From positions 707,860 through 771,859 of the forward strand of contig NZ_JAPWGY010000002.1 in assembly GCF_027214005.1 (NCBI RefSeq): a stretch of 64,000 nucleotides of DNA. Direction: 5' to 3'. Under the pieces are notes generated by a model. The model was not told the origin of the DNA. It was given only the letters and a program-made list of their open reading frames with translations, and ran no database searches. Each line of letters opens with the position of its first letter. Positions within the stretch are counted from its first letter, which is position 1. This document shows, piece after piece, positions 53,517-62,795 of the stretch. This DNA is from Kiloniella laminariae (GTDB lineage: Bacteria > Pseudomonadota > Alphaproteobacteria > Kiloniellales > Kiloniellaceae). Position numbers and translations under genes: made by a program.

Positions 53517-54080
53517 ATGTCGGGAAACAACGAAATCTCTGAAAGCGAACTTCGCTACGACCATATGGTCGAAAAAGCCCTCTTGAATGTTGTTCGGGAA
53601 TCCCTCGAATATGCAGCAAAGAACGGCCTGCCCGGTGACCATCATTTTTACATCACCTTTAACACCTCTCAGGAAGAAGTGATCATTCCTGATCACCTGA
53701 AGGCTCGTTATCCCGGTGAAATGACCATCATTCTGCAGTACCAGTTTTGGGATCTTGAAGTCGGACAGGACGGTTTCAGCGTGACGCTAAGTTTCTCAGA
53801 TGTCCCCGAGCGTATGAGCATTCCCTACGCCGCCATCGTTGCTTTTGCCGACCCATCGGTCCGTTTTGGTCTACAGTTTGACATTACCAACGGCGAAAAC
53901 AGTGAATTCGAGGATGACCTCGAAGATCTTCTGGAAGATTACGAAGACGACGATGATTTCGACACTGGCGATGAAATCGCCAACAGTGATGAAAACCCCA
54001 AGGACAAGACCAGCAAAGAAAAACCCAAGGACGGTGGCTCGGACAATATCGTCACTCTGGATGCTTTTCGCAAAAAATAG
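53517..54080 (+). CDS. sspB: SspB-like ClpXP adaptor protein
   Basis: SspB binds the tmRNA-encoded tag and hands tagged proteins to ClpXP for degradation. The 187-residue protein is the alphaproteobacterial form: RYDHMVEKALLNVVRESLEYAAKNGLPGDHHFYITFNTSQEEVIIPDHLKARYPGEMTIILQYQFWDLEV then DGFSVTLSFSDVPERMSIPYAAIVAFADPSVRFGLQF. An acidic linker (about residues 123-150) and a ClpX-binding C-terminal tail (DNIVTLDAFRKK) follow. It lies 86 nt after the tmRNA, on the same strand, and may share the promoter. Confidence 0.93.
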   Translation: MSGNNEISESELRYDHMVEKALLNVVRESLEYAAKNGLPGDHHFYITFNTSQEEVIIPDHLKARYPGEMTIILQYQFWDLEVGQDGFSVTLSFSDVPERMSIPYAAIVAFADPSVRFGLQFDITNGENSEFEDDLEDLLEDYEDDDDFDTGDEIANSDENPKDKTSKEKPKDGGSDNIVTLDAFRKK

Positions 54081-54112
54081 CCTCCTAGCCGACAACACAA
54101 AAGACGAAACAT

Positions 54113-54137
54113 AAAAGGCCCGGTGATCGGGCCTTTT
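54113..54137 (+). terminator. Rho-independent terminator after sspB
   Basis: AAAAGGCCCG (54113-54122) and CGGGCCTTTT (54128-54137) form a perfect 10-bp stem with a five-base loop. T-runs are present on both strands. It lies 33 nt past the sspB stop. Confidence 0.88.
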
Positions 54138-54211
54138 ATATCAGATCTTTGACAAACACATCCAAGGCAGGTTCCCGTCTTTCCCAGCGAGCAGGCTGCC
54201 AGACTTGAAAC

Positions 54212-54418
54212 TCAATCGCCCTTAGGCACGCGTGCCATCGTTCGAGGATCCCATTTGACTACTTTTTTGGGCTTTTCCGGGGGGGCAAGTATGGATTCAT
54301 TGTTCCGTCCGACCAGCGTGGCAAACTCCTCAAAACGACGACGCATCTCTTTACGTTCTTCTGCTGTCATCTCTTGAACAGGTTTATCTGATAAATCTTT
54401 CTGGCGAATATCGGTCAT
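54212..54418 (-). CDS. Small uncharacterised protein (68 residues)
   Basis: I do not recognise this protein. It is charged and has no membrane segment. Residues 15-40 (VQEMTAEERKEMRRRFEEFATLVG) are likely helical, and the C-terminus (ILAPPEKPKKVVKWDPRTMARVPKGD) is proline- and lysine-rich. Its base composition and codon use match the neighbours, and the gene has an ATG start at 54418. It lies alone between sspB and the hydrolase gene. Its reality is plausible but not proven. Confidence 0.55.
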   Translation of the reverse strand: MTDIRQKDLSDKPVQEMTAEERKEMRRRFEEFATLVGRNNESILAPPEKPKKVVKWDPRTMARVPKGD

Positions 54419-54491
54419 GCTCTATACCGTATCAGTCTGTGATATCTGTGATATTTTCTATTACCCGTTTGAAATTATACACTAAAGGTTC

Positions 54492-55118
54492 ATGACAAGC
54501 ATCCCCTTTCTCGTTGATGGTGCCGGGAACACAAACAGCACCATCATTTTTGCCCATGGTGCCGGGGCGCCCATGGACAGTCCCTTTATGGATTTTTATA
54601 GCCAAAACCTTGCCCTGTCCGGGCATCAGGTTGTTCGCTTCGAATTTCCCTATATGGCCGAACGTCGCAGCTCAGGGAAAAAGCGCCCCCCCGACAAAAT
54701 GGAAAAACTTCTGCCTTTTTTTCAGCAGATCGCAGACAGCCAGAAGCACCGCCCTCTATTTCTTGCTGGAAAATCTCTTGGCGGCCGCGTTGCCAGCCTG
54801 ATTGCCGATCAGGTCAACATTGCGGGTTTTATTTGTCTGGGATACCCCTTCCACCCTGTAGGGAAGCCGGAGAAAACCCGTACTGATCATCTTGCAACGC
54901 TCAAAACACCCGGACTCATTCTTCAGGGAACCAGAGACCCGTTTGGGACACCGGATGAAGTCGCTGGTTATCATTTTTCCCAGACAATCAAGCTACATTG
55001 GGTAGAAGATGGCGACCACGATCTGGTCCCCCGAAAACGCTCGGGCAGAACAAAAACTCAGAATTGGGAAGAATGCCTGCAGAGAATTGATTCATTTATT
55101 GAGGAGAAGAGCCAATGA
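54492..55118 (+). CDS. Alpha/beta hydrolase of the Tex30/KANL3-like family
   Basis: A 208-residue alpha/beta-hydrolase-fold protein. It shows IIFAHGAGAPMDSPFMDFYSQNLALSGHQVVRFEFPYMAERRSSGKKRPPDK (the AHGAGAxMDSPFM block of this family). The nucleophile elbow is FLAGKSLGGRVASLIAD (GKSLGG, Ser as nucleophile). GYPFHPVGKPEKTRTDHLA and the C-terminal DHDLVPRK hold the catalytic Asp and His. No physiological substrate is known. The TfoX_N gene overlaps its stop by four nt (ATGA), so the two are co-translated. Confidence 0.88.
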   Translation: MTSIPFLVDGAGNTNSTIIFAHGAGAPMDSPFMDFYSQNLALSGHQVVRFEFPYMAERRSSGKKRPPDKMEKLLPFFQQIADSQKHRPLFLAGKSLGGRVASLIADQVNIAGFICLGYPFHPVGKPEKTRTDHLATLKTPGLILQGTRDPFGTPDEVAGYHFSQTIKLHWVEDGDHDLVPRKRSGRTKTQNWEECLQRIDSFIEEKSQ

Positions 55119-55474
55119 AAAAAGCTCTGCCATCAATCGTTGAGAGTACAATCAATCGCTGCCTTCCTCTTGGCGACGTTCGCGCCCGGGCAATGTTTGG
55201 CGGTTATGGCCTCTATATTGAAGATGTAATGTTTGGGCTCGAGGCTGACAACCTGCTCTATCTAAAAGCAGATAAAGAAACAGAACAACACTTCATTGAC
55301 GCCCACTGCACGCCCTTCACCTATCAGGGGAAAACAGCGCCAGTCAAAATGTCATATTGGACAGTTCCGTCAGTCGCGGCAGATAATCAGAAGGAATATC
55401 TTATCTGGATTGAGCGAGCGGTAGCCGCCGGGAAAAGAGCCCGGCAAAAGCGTCCTAAAAAAACAAAAGGTTAA
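55115..55474 (+). CDS. TfoX N-terminal domain protein
   Basis: A 119-residue stand-alone TfoX_N domain: RCLPLGDVRARAMFGGYGLYIEDVMFGLEADNLLYLKADKETEQHFIDAHCTPFTYQ, and MSYWTVP further on. In gamma-proteobacteria TfoX is a competence regulator with a second C-terminal domain, which is absent here. Stand-alone TfoX_N proteins are common and of unknown function. The C-terminal tail is basic (KRARQKRPKKTKG), which may aid nucleic acid contact. It overlaps the hydrolase gene upstream. Confidence 0.9.
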   Translation: MKKALPSIVESTINRCLPLGDVRARAMFGGYGLYIEDVMFGLEADNLLYLKADKETEQHFIDAHCTPFTYQGKTAPVKMSYWTVPSVAADNQKEYLIWIERAVAAGKRARQKRPKKTKG

Positions 55475-55680
55475 AACGAGAATAAAAGCCTCGTATCCCT
55501 GCTAATCCACCGCAGCCGAAGATTTTGGGTAAAAATATTAGAAATAATCCAACCTGGGCTATTATAACCAGCCGACAACCTGTGTATACTGCGCCGCAAC
55601 ATGAAATATTTATTTTCCCGTACACAAAAGAGTCGGGAAAAACATGACAACACCGAGCAAAAATTAGGGAGCTCCCCACT

Positions 55681-57087
55681 ATGTCGAGTAAAGGCAATAT
55701 CCGCATCGAGAACGATTCCATGGGCGACATCGAAGTCCCGGCTGATCGCTATTGGGGCGCACAGACCCAGCGGTCATTGCAGAATTTCAAGATTGGTGGG
55801 GAGAAAATGCCCCCGGCTCTTATCAAAGCCCTGGGTACCCAAAAACTGGCCGCAGCCAAAACCAACATGGAACTGGGTGTTCTTGATGCGAAACTCGGCG
55901 AAACGATCTGTGCCGCAGCACAGGAAGTTATTGATGGGAAGTTGACAGAGCATTTCCCGCTTGTGGTTTGGCAAACCGGCTCGGGTACCCAGAGCAACAT
56001 GAATACAAATGAAGTAATCGCCGGGCGTGCCAACGAACTTTTGACAGGAGAACGTGGCGGCAAAACGCCTGTACACCCAAACGATCATTGCAATATGGGC
56101 CAATCGTCCAACGATACTTTCCCCACTGCAATGTCTATCGCTGGGGTTCGCTTGTTGTGTGAAGAAACCCTTCCCGCCCTTGAACGCCTCCATAAAGCAC
56201 TGGACGACAAGGCCAAAGCCTTTGATCACATTATCAAGATCGGCAGAACCCACCTGATGGATGCGACACCACTGACCTTGGGCCAGGAATTCTCCGGTTA
56301 TGCCAAACAAATCGAATACGGCATTGCCCGCATTCAAGCGACCCTGCCCCGTCTTGCAGAACTGGCCCAGGGCGGCACTGCCGTGGGTACAGGCCTGAAT
56401 TCTGTTGTTGGCTTTGCCGAAAAATTTGCTGTCCACGTATCTGACATTACCAAACTTCCCTTCACAACAGCAGCAAACAAATTTGAAGCGCTTGCCGCAC
56501 ACGATGCCATTGTCGAAGCCTCTGGTGCCCTGAATGTTCTCGCTGTTTCGCTGATGAAGATTGCCAATGATGTCCGTATGCTTGGCTCCGGTCCCCGCTG
56601 TGGTCTGGGTGAACTGCTTCTTCCGGCCAATGAGCCCGGATCGTCAATCATGCCCGGCAAGGTAAACCCAACCCAGACCGAGGCGATGACAATGGTCTGT
56701 GCCCAGGTAATGGGGAACCACACAACGGTCACTGTTGCAGGATCTAATGGTCATTTTGAACTGAATGTCTTCAAACCGGTCATGATTTATAATCTGCTGC
56801 AGTCTGCAAAACTGATTGGGGATGCCTGTGACAGTTTCCGTGAGAACTGTGTCGAAGGTATTGAAGCAAATGAAGATCGCATCACCGAACTTATGCAACA
56901 ATCCCTGATGCTGGTAACAGCCCTGAACCCTCACATCGGGTATGACAATGCCGCAAAAGTAGCAAAGAAAGCCTATGCGGAAAACAGCACACTGAAACAG
57001 GCTGCCATTGATCTTGGTCTCCTCACAGCAGAACAGTTTGATCAGTGGGTCCGCCCGGAAAACATGGTCGGTCCCCGTAAGGGCTGA
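55681..57087 (+). CDS. fumC: Class II fumarate hydratase
   Basis: FumC interconverts fumarate and malate in the TCA cycle without an Fe-S cluster. The 468-residue protein has the superfamily signature [19 protein letters not shown] (about residues 319-337), [40 protein letters not shown] and [21 protein letters not shown] (catalytic His and Thr region). Length and blocks match FumC, not aspartase (which has a shifted set). The ATG is at 55681 with GGGAG upstream. It ends with a clear terminator. Confidence 0.97.
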   Translation: MSSKGNIRIENDSMGDIEVPADRYWGAQTQRSLQNFKIGGEKMPPALIKALGTQKLAAAKTNMELGVLDAKLGETICAAAQEVIDGKLTEHFPLVVWQTGSGTQSNMNTNEVIAGRANELLTGERGGKTPVHPNDHCNMGQSSNDTFPTAMSIAGVRLLCEETLPALERLHKALDDKAKAFDHIIKIGRTHLMDATPLTLGQEFSGYAKQIEYGIARIQATLPRLAELAQGGTAVGTGLNSVVGFAEKFAVHVSDITKLPFTTAANKFEALAAHDAIVEASGALNVLAVSLMKIANDVRMLGSGPRCGLGELLLPANEPGSSIMPGKVNPTQTEAMTMVCAQVMGNHTTVTVAGSNGHFELNVFKPVMIYNLLQSAKLIGDACDSFRENCVEGIEANEDRITELMQQSLMLVTALNPHIGYDNAAKVAKKAYAENSTLKQAAIDLGLLTAEQFDQWVRPENMVGPRKG

Positions 57088-57104
57088 CCCCGTCTCCCCA
57101 GAAT

Positions 57105-57135
57105 AAAAAGGAGCGGCTCATCACCGCTCCTTTTT
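57105..57135 (+). terminator. Rho-independent terminator after fumC
   Basis: AAAAAGGAGCGG (57105-57116) and CCGCTCCTTTTT (57124-57135) form a perfect 12-bp stem with a seven-base loop, followed by more T. It lies 18 nt past the fumC stop. Confidence 0.9.
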
Positions 57136-57162
57136 TATCAAGAATAGAATATAATCCACTTC

Positions 57163-57402
57163 ATGCCAGATACCGAAGTCCGAAAAAGATCCATCACTAT
57201 CGCAGGGCACAGAACCAGCTTCACCCTGGAAGAAGCTTTCTGGCAGCAACTCAGACTTGTCGCCCAGGCTGAGGAGATCTCTATCAATCGTTTGGTCGAG
57301 AAGATAGATAAAACCCGCGAAGGGAACCTTTCCAGCGCCCTGCGGATTTTTGTCCTTAATCGATTACTTGAACAGCAGGAAAAGCAGGATAGCCACGTCT
57401 GA
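57163..57402 (+). CDS. Ribbon-helix-helix domain protein
   Basis: A 79-residue protein with the RHH (Arc/MetJ-like) fold of the Ribbon_helix family. KRSITIAGHRTSFTLEEAFWQQLRLVAQAEEISINRLVEKIDKTREGNLSSALRIFVLNRL has the beta-strand KRSITI, then the ALR-type helices. The family is a small DNA-binding one common in alphaproteobacteria and found beside fumC in some genomes. Targets are unknown. It starts at ATG 57163, 28 nt past the fumC terminator, so it likely has its own promoter. Confidence 0.85.
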   Translation: MPDTEVRKRSITIAGHRTSFTLEEAFWQQLRLVAQAEEISINRLVEKIDKTREGNLSSALRIFVLNRLLEQQEKQDSHV

Positions 57403-57419
57403 AAACCGGATTTTCAGGC

Positions 57420-60400
57420 CTAGCCACCAAGATCATTTAGAATGCCCTTGATCAATTCGCGGGTCTTCTTTTTCTTTGTTTCCTTCTTGTCCGTATTCTC
57501 AGGGGCAGGTTCTTCTGCTCCCCCCCCGGTTGGTTCAGCAGTAGGTTCTTCAGTTTGAGAACTTTCTCCACCCAGCAGCTGTTGCAAGATATTATTCCCT
57601 GACTTGGATTGCAGGAAAAGTCCTTTTACCCGGGGATTTGGATTATCAAGTGGTCCTGTCAGCAAGACCGTCATAAATGGTTTTGTCGGGTCATCCCCGG
57701 TTCTGAAGAGATCACTCTGACTGTCAATAAGCCAAGCCGGCAAGTCGACTTGAGCCGCGCTGAACACGCTTGCATTATTCCCGTCGAGGCGAAGATCCCT
57801 AGTTACAACAACCCCATTTCCAATCGTGTAGGTACCACTCAGGTTTGCAGGTTGTCCGGCGAAAGACTGCAACAACGTTGATGTCGCATCCCCCACACCA
57901 CTAATCTCGGGAACCTTGCTCCCCAGAGCCCCCAGCAGAGCTCCCCCCAGAACCTCCTGATCCTTGACTCTGGCCTTCAGAAGTCCCTCAAGCGATCCAC
58001 TGCCAGCCAGCGACTGGACCAGATCGGCTTCTGAAGCCCCGAAGCTAACAAGGCTGGCTTTAAAAGAAAGTGGACCGGATATACGTTTAAAATCAGCAGT
58101 AGACCGAAAGAGATCATTACTCTCTATATTCTGTCCATCAATCTCCAGCTGAGCGGCCAAAGCATTGTCCTGCCCTTGCCGTTCGATCACACCAGTCAGA
58201 GAAAGAGCTCCGCCATAAACCTGGCTCGTGAACTCTGAAATATTCAGGACAGAATTTTCCAGGGTTGCCTTGAGCTGTACCTGATCAAGGCGAAGGCCGT
58301 CCTGAAGAAGACCGTCTGCAATCAGGCTCAACTCTACATCTGCTGAAGACAGTAAAGTAACGTCAATTGCGCTCTGTGACCAACGTCTGTTCAGACCAGC
58401 GGAAGCCGGGCTCCCCCCACCCGATGCATTTCCGGAAGCTCCACCCTGTGTTTTCTGAGGCAGGAGCCGATCCAGATCAAGGAGCCCGGTCAAGAGGTTG
58501 ACCTTGATTTTGGTCTTCTGATCGCCAAGATCAGCCAAAACTGTGCCCTGAATTTTTGTCTCGGCAACCGTTCCATCCAATTCACTTAGCTCAAGTCTGC
58601 TCTGACCCAGCTTGACCAAGGCACGTGCTTTCATCCGCCCCCAGTTGTGATTGACCGCTGCCCCTGGATCCAGTCGGCGGATAAGCTGCGCGGTATCGGG
58701 ATGATCAAGGGCCAGAAGTCCTTCGTATATGTTTGAATTCCCCGGATCCAGACGTCCCTGAAGCTGGTATCCCCCCCCAAGCGCACTTCCCAGAATATCA
58801 AGGGTAACATCCTCAAGAGTCCCCTTGATACTTCCACTTACTTCCAAAGGCCCCAGATCAGGTATGTCCTGCCCGGCAGCTACCCCTGTTGCAGCGAGAA
58901 GAGCAGGCAGATCCTTAACAGAAGCAATCACTGTTGCGTCGGCCTGAAGCTCTGAAGTAATTCCGGAAAAATCTCCAGAAAAAGAGACAGAGCTGCCCAG
59001 AAGGTCGTCCAGAGATCCGTTGCGAATCTCCAGGTTCCCCTGTTGCAGTGTCGCGTCAAGATTTACTCCCTTGAAAACGAGACCGTTGTATTTGGCTTCA
59101 GTAACTGAGATATCGACATTCGCATCAAAACTATCCAGGATTTTCAAAGGCTTTGATTTACCTGGTTTGTTTTTTTGAATTTCCGTTGGTTGCGGATTTT
59201 CCTCTCCTGCCGTGATGGCAGGATCGGCAACAGGTGATTGTGTCTGGCCTGACAAATCCTGTGTCTGATAGGCATCAAGATCAATCCGATCGACGACAAA
59301 ACGCGCACCAACCCCGACCCTATCCCGCAGGGCAATCGTTGCCGCACCATCAAAATGGGTAACATCTAGTGTCAAGGAGACAGGGTTAAGAGTAAGTGCC
59401 TGGGGTGTCGCAGAGAATTTCACCTTGCCTTCCAGCCTGCGCAGGCGGTCATTAGGGACAGTCGGTGTTTCCACCTCCAACCAGTTCAAGACCCCTCTGA
59501 GGTCTTCTGTACGTGCATTGATCTGCCCTGAAAGATTTTGATCGCTATAGCTCCCAACCAGAGATAACTGCCCCCCATTAGGCAAGAAGGCGCTGAAACG
59601 ATCTATATGCAGTATCCCCTTTTCAACCTTTGACTGGATCACAAATTCACGCATCAACTGTTTCTTGAAAATGACGTCGTTAACCACCAATTGGGCTGAT
59701 ACACGCATATCTGAAGGAAGCACAGGCCATGATCTTTTTTCCGGAACTTGGGAAGAAGAAGTCTCCTTATTCGTTCCCGATCCTTGCCCTGTTTTTCTGG
59801 TAACCTCTTTAGCAGCCGGAGCAATGCTCTCGTCAAAGGAAAGAATATCATCAAGATTGACCCTTGGGCTTGCCAGAACAAGTTCAAGGGAAGGTGTCCC
59901 GGTCAAGGTACCGGAAATACCCCCGGTGATCTTCTGCGAGCCGACCCGAAAAACAATATCTTCTACTTTGAGCTCAGATTGATCCCCCTGAAGTGCCGCA
60001 GTAAATTCGAAATCACCATTTGCCTTGGTTGTAATATTGGTCTGCATCAGCTCTGCCAGCAAAGCACCAAGATCTTCTCCATCCCCCTGAAATTTTCCTT
60101 TGTAGGAAAGATCATTCACATGGCGTGAAACAAACCCTGTGAATTTGAGCTTTGCCTGAGAATCAGGGAGCCGGATACCGGCATTGATTGCTGTTGCGCC
60201 TTCCTGAGCAAATTGGCCCAGATCAATTTCAATCTCTGTCCGCTGCCCGCGCAACAGCAGGTCCCCAGCCATGGCAAAAGGCCCCTTCAGAGAACCTGCT
60301 ACGATCTCGGCGTTTACATCCTCAAACACTTCCCGAGTGCCCGAGGCTGTGTCGAGATAAACCAGGGTTCCTTCAACCACTTCAAACCGTTCAAGACTGA

Positions 60401-60908
60401 TATCCTCCAAAAAGGAACGACTATTGTCTGAACCCAGCGGAGGCTCCACTCCAAGGACGTTATCTGTCGACGGGTCTGTGATTTTTTTCTCTGGGGCAGA
60501 TCGAGGAGAAAGTTCCCAGTTGCCCTGTCCATTCGGCAGCTTTTCAATGTAGACGACAGGCTTTCGCAGCATCACTTCCTCAACCTGGAGTGAACCGCTC
60601 AACAGAGGAAATATTGCAATTGCAACACCAAGCTCTTCCAGCCGGACCATTGAAGGCTGTGACCCACCCAGAGCATTTTCGAAAGCGACACCTTTTGCGG
60701 AAAAGCTTGGACGCGGCAGGATCTGCAAGCTCAGATCACCCTCGATCGTCAATTTTCGACCTGTCAGGGCAACAGCCTGATTGGTGATCTCTTCTTTATA
60801 CCTGTTCCAGTCAACAAATCCGGGCCCAGCCAAAACAGCAACAATGAGCAACACAAAAATGGTTGCGACTGAAACCCCTAATTTCCGCACGATCAAACCT
60901 TCTCTCAT
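57420..60908 (-). CDS. AsmA family protein (large, inner-membrane anchored)
   Basis: A 1162-residue AsmA-type protein. Residues 12-32 are a transmembrane anchor (VSVATIFVLLIVAVLAGPGFVD). An AsmA domain then starts with DWNRYKEEITNQAVALTGRKLTIEGDLSLQILPRPSFSAKGVAFENALGG, followed by very long beta-rich repeats and a C-terminal AsmA_2 domain with SLAGSGSLEGLLKARVKDQEVLGGALLGALGSKVPEISGVGDATSTLLQSFAGQPANLSGTYTIGNGVV. AsmA-like proteins bridge the envelope and are thought to move phospholipids. The C-terminus is Glu/Pro/Lys-rich and ends ELIKGILNDLGG. It is convergent with the RHH gene, its stop 18 nt away. Confidence 0.92.
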   Translation of the reverse strand: MREGLIVRKLGVSVATIFVLLIVAVLAGPGFVDWNRYKEEITNQAVALTGRKLTIEGDLSLQILPRPSFSAKGVAFENALGGSQPSMVRLEELGVAIAIFPLLSGSLQVEEVMLRKPVVYIEKLPNGQGNWELSPRSAPEKKITDPSTDNVLGVEPPLGSDNSRSFLEDISLERFEVVEGTLVYLDTASGTREVFEDVNAEIVAGSLKGPFAMAGDLLLRGQRTEIEIDLGQFAQEGATAINAGIRLPDSQAKLKFTGFVSRHVNDLSYKGKFQGDGEDLGALLAELMQTNITTKANGDFEFTAALQGDQSELKVEDIVFRVGSQKITGGISGTLTGTPSLELVLASPRVNLDDILSFDESIAPAAKEVTRKTGQGSGTNKETSSSQVPEKRSWPVLPSDMRVSAQLVVNDVIFKKQLMREFVIQSKVEKGILHIDRFSAFLPNGGQLSLVGSYSDQNLSGQINARTEDLRGVLNWLEVETPTVPNDRLRRLEGKVKFSATPQALTLNPVSLTLDVTHFDGAATIALRDRVGVGARFVVDRIDLDAYQTQDLSGQTQSPVADPAITAGEENPQPTEIQKNKPGKSKPLKILDSFDANVDISVTEAKYNGLVFKGVNLDATLQQGNLEIRNGSLDDLLGSSVSFSGDFSGITSELQADATVIASVKDLPALLAATGVAAGQDIPDLGPLEVSGSIKGTLEDVTLDILGSALGGGYQLQGRLDPGNSNIYEGLLALDHPDTAQLIRRLDPGAAVNHNWGRMKARALVKLGQSRLELSELDGTVAETKIQGTVLADLGDQKTKIKVNLLTGLLDLDRLLPQKTQGGASGNASGGGSPASAGLNRRWSQSAIDVTLLSSADVELSLIADGLLQDGLRLDQVQLKATLENSVLNISEFTSQVYGGALSLTGVIERQGQDNALAAQLEIDGQNIESNDLFRSTADFKRISGPLSFKASLVSFGASEADLVQSLAGSGSLEGLLKARVKDQEVLGGALLGALGSKVPEISGVGDATSTLLQSFAGQPANLSGTYTIGNGVVVTRDLRLDGNNASVFSAAQVDLPAWLIDSQSDLFRTGDDPTKPFMTVLLTGPLDNPNPRVKGLFLQSKSGNNILQQLLGGESSQTEEPTAEPTGGGAEEPAPENTDKKETKKKKTRELIKGILNDLGG

Positions 60909-61242
60909 TCAACAGTTTGTTTGCCAGAGCCAGGCTCAAGCTCCTGAAACTTCAACCTTAACCTAGTCTTGATGTCCTTGTTTTGCAATGCAGACAACGC
61001 AGATCATTTCCTATTCCTCGCCTGCTTGCAAACGGGGAACTGGAACAAGGCCATGCCGATCTCTGATCCTGGTTTTTTTTCCACCCCACTCAACCCTGGC
61101 GCAACCCGCTTGCAGCGGATAGATCTTTACCCCGTTGAGATGTTGTTGATAATTCTACCAATTCTTTACCCAACAAAAATAAACTATAGCGGGCACAATT
61201 GTGGTAAATTAAAACCACAAGAACAGCGTAGCCTGCATTGCC
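60909..61242. other. Divergent region upstream of AsmA and Rap1a-like genes
   Basis: 334 bp that must hold promoters in both directions. I see no gene. TTGTGGT (61199-61205) and ACCACAA (61214-61220), separated by eight bases, form an inverted repeat 23 nt before the Rap1a-like start; it could be an operator or a 5' UTR hairpin. Confidence 0.6.
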
Positions 61243-61593
61243 ATGAGGATAAACACTTTGCTGAAAGCCTTGTCACTGCTCCTGATCCTGTTCTTGACCA
61301 GCGCCGCTCAGGCTGAATCCCAGCTGACAGAAAAAGAGCTGGTTACCTTATGCTCTTCACAAGATCGTTGGTATGGCGGACTTTGCAATGGCTACATCAC
61401 TGGTACAGTTGAATCGCTCCTGGAGATGCGTGAGCAAGGCCTGATTGCTGAAGCCTTTTGTTTTCCAGCCCAGACAACGCGTGGAAACTACATCGATCAG
61501 ATCCGCTCTGTTCTTGCCCAAAGTTCCTCACCAAACACCCCGGCAATTGAAACAATCGTTCTTATCTTGAAGGACAGATATCCTTGTGAGTGA
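61243..61593 (+). CDS. Exported Rap1a/Tai-like small protein
   Basis: A 116-residue secreted protein with a signal peptide (LLKALSLLLILFLTSAAQAES, cleavage about residue 25). The mature part has three cysteines (LVTLCSSQDRWYGGLCNGYITGTVESL, then EAFCFPAQTT and a C-terminal RYPCE) and the pattern LC...CxGYI.G...CxP...C of the Rap1a/Tai immunity fold. In gamma-proteobacteria that fold protects against T6SS amidase toxins; here no toxin or T6SS is present, so the immunity role is not established. It overlaps the MFS gene by eight nt, so the two are coupled. Confidence 0.75.
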   Translation: MRINTLLKALSLLLILFLTSAAQAESQLTEKELVTLCSSQDRWYGGLCNGYITGTVESLLEMREQGLIAEAFCFPAQTTRGNYIDQIRSVLAQSSSPNTPAIETIVLILKDRYPCE

Positions 61594-62764
61594 AACGCTG
61601 CAGGACAGAAAGTATAATACAGATCTTCACCGTGATCGCCTGAAGTCTCTTTTTGCTGTTGTTTCCTGCGTATCCATTGCTGGTGTTTCCATGGGGCTCA
61701 CGCTCCCTCTTATGACCATCTCCATGGCCAGGGATGGTGCCAGTGATGGCATGATTGGCCTTATCGGTTCTGTCCTGGGTTTTGCAACCGTTTGTTATTC
61801 GCGGTTTGTGCCAGCCGGAATAAAATTTTGTGGCATGCGCAACTACGTTCTGATTTGCATGCTGATCGAGGCTCTGATGTTCCTTTGCCTCAAGCTTTTT
61901 CCTTCTCCTTTTGCCTGGATAATTATCCGCTTCATCATGGGAATGATGGTGGCCGGTATCTTTATCGCCAGCGAAACCTGGATCAATTACCTTGCCAGAG
62001 ACGACACCCGTGGCAGAGTTCTTGCCCTGTTTAATATTTCGCTCGGGGTCGGTTTTGCCTCCGGCCCACTGATCCTGATCATTGCCGGAAGTTCAGGCTG
62101 GGCCCCTTTTCTCTCAGGCAGCCTTATCACTTTCGTCGCACTGATTCCCTTGCTCTTTATTCAAAATTTTCGCATGGACATGGGAAAACCCAGTACTTTC
62201 AGTCCTCTGACTTTTATTCTGATTGCCCCGGCACTTTGTGCTGCGGTGGTTTTAACCGCCGGAACAGAGACAATCATGGGAACATTTTTTATCGGCTATG
62301 GCAAAGAGTTGGGCCATAGCGAGAACGATACTGAAATTATGTTGACCATCTTCTTTATTGGCGGGCTTTTTTTCCAGTACCCGGTTGGCTGGCTGGCAGA
62401 TCATGTAAATCCTCGCAAGCTACTGTTCTTTCTTGGCATTCTCTGTCTGATCTGCATATTTTTAATTTACGGTTTTGCCCCCTACAAATTCACACTGAAA
62501 ATTCTTTTGTTCTGCTGGGGCGGACTTCTGACTTCCCTTTACAACACCGCCTTAACCGCCGTGGGTCATGACTACAGTGGCTCAGATCTTGTTGCAGCCA
62601 ACGCGTCATTTGGTTTTTTGTGGGGCGTCGGCAGTCTTGCCCCTTTGATCACCGGGCAGGTCATGGAACTTTTGGGTAACGACGCCCTGATTATCGTAAC
62701 CGCCCTGCTGACTTTTGCTTTTATCCTGCTGATGGCCGGATCACTCAAACATCAAAGGTCGTAG
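61586..62764 (+). CDS. MFS transporter (YcaD/DHA-like)
   Basis: A 392-residue 12-helix major facilitator. SLFAVVSCVSIAGVSMGLTLPLMTISMARDGASDGMIGLIGSVLGFATVCYSRFVPAGIKFCGMRNYVLICM gives the first four helices. FIMGMMVAGIFIASETWINYLARDDTRGRVLALFNISLGVGFASGPLI is the helix 4-5 block typical of the YcaD-like group. PVGWLADHVNPRKLL is the second-half counterpart. The substrate is unknown. The start is GTG 61586, overlapping the end of the Rap1a-like gene, so it is translated with it. Confidence 0.85.
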   Translation: MSETLQDRKYNTDLHRDRLKSLFAVVSCVSIAGVSMGLTLPLMTISMARDGASDGMIGLIGSVLGFATVCYSRFVPAGIKFCGMRNYVLICMLIEALMFLCLKLFPSPFAWIIIRFIMGMMVAGIFIASETWINYLARDDTRGRVLALFNISLGVGFASGPLILIIAGSSGWAPFLSGSLITFVALIPLLFIQNFRMDMGKPSTFSPLTFILIAPALCAAVVLTAGTETIMGTFFIGYGKELGHSENDTEIMLTIFFIGGLFFQYPVGWLADHVNPRKLLFFLGILCLICIFLIYGFAPYKFTLKILLFCWGGLLTSLYNTALTAVGHDYSGSDLVAANASFGFLWGVGSLAPLITGQVMELLGNDALIIVTALLTFAFILLMAGSLKHQRS

Positions 62765-62795
62765 CTCTGGTCTCAGACTGAGTTTGGGAAACAGG

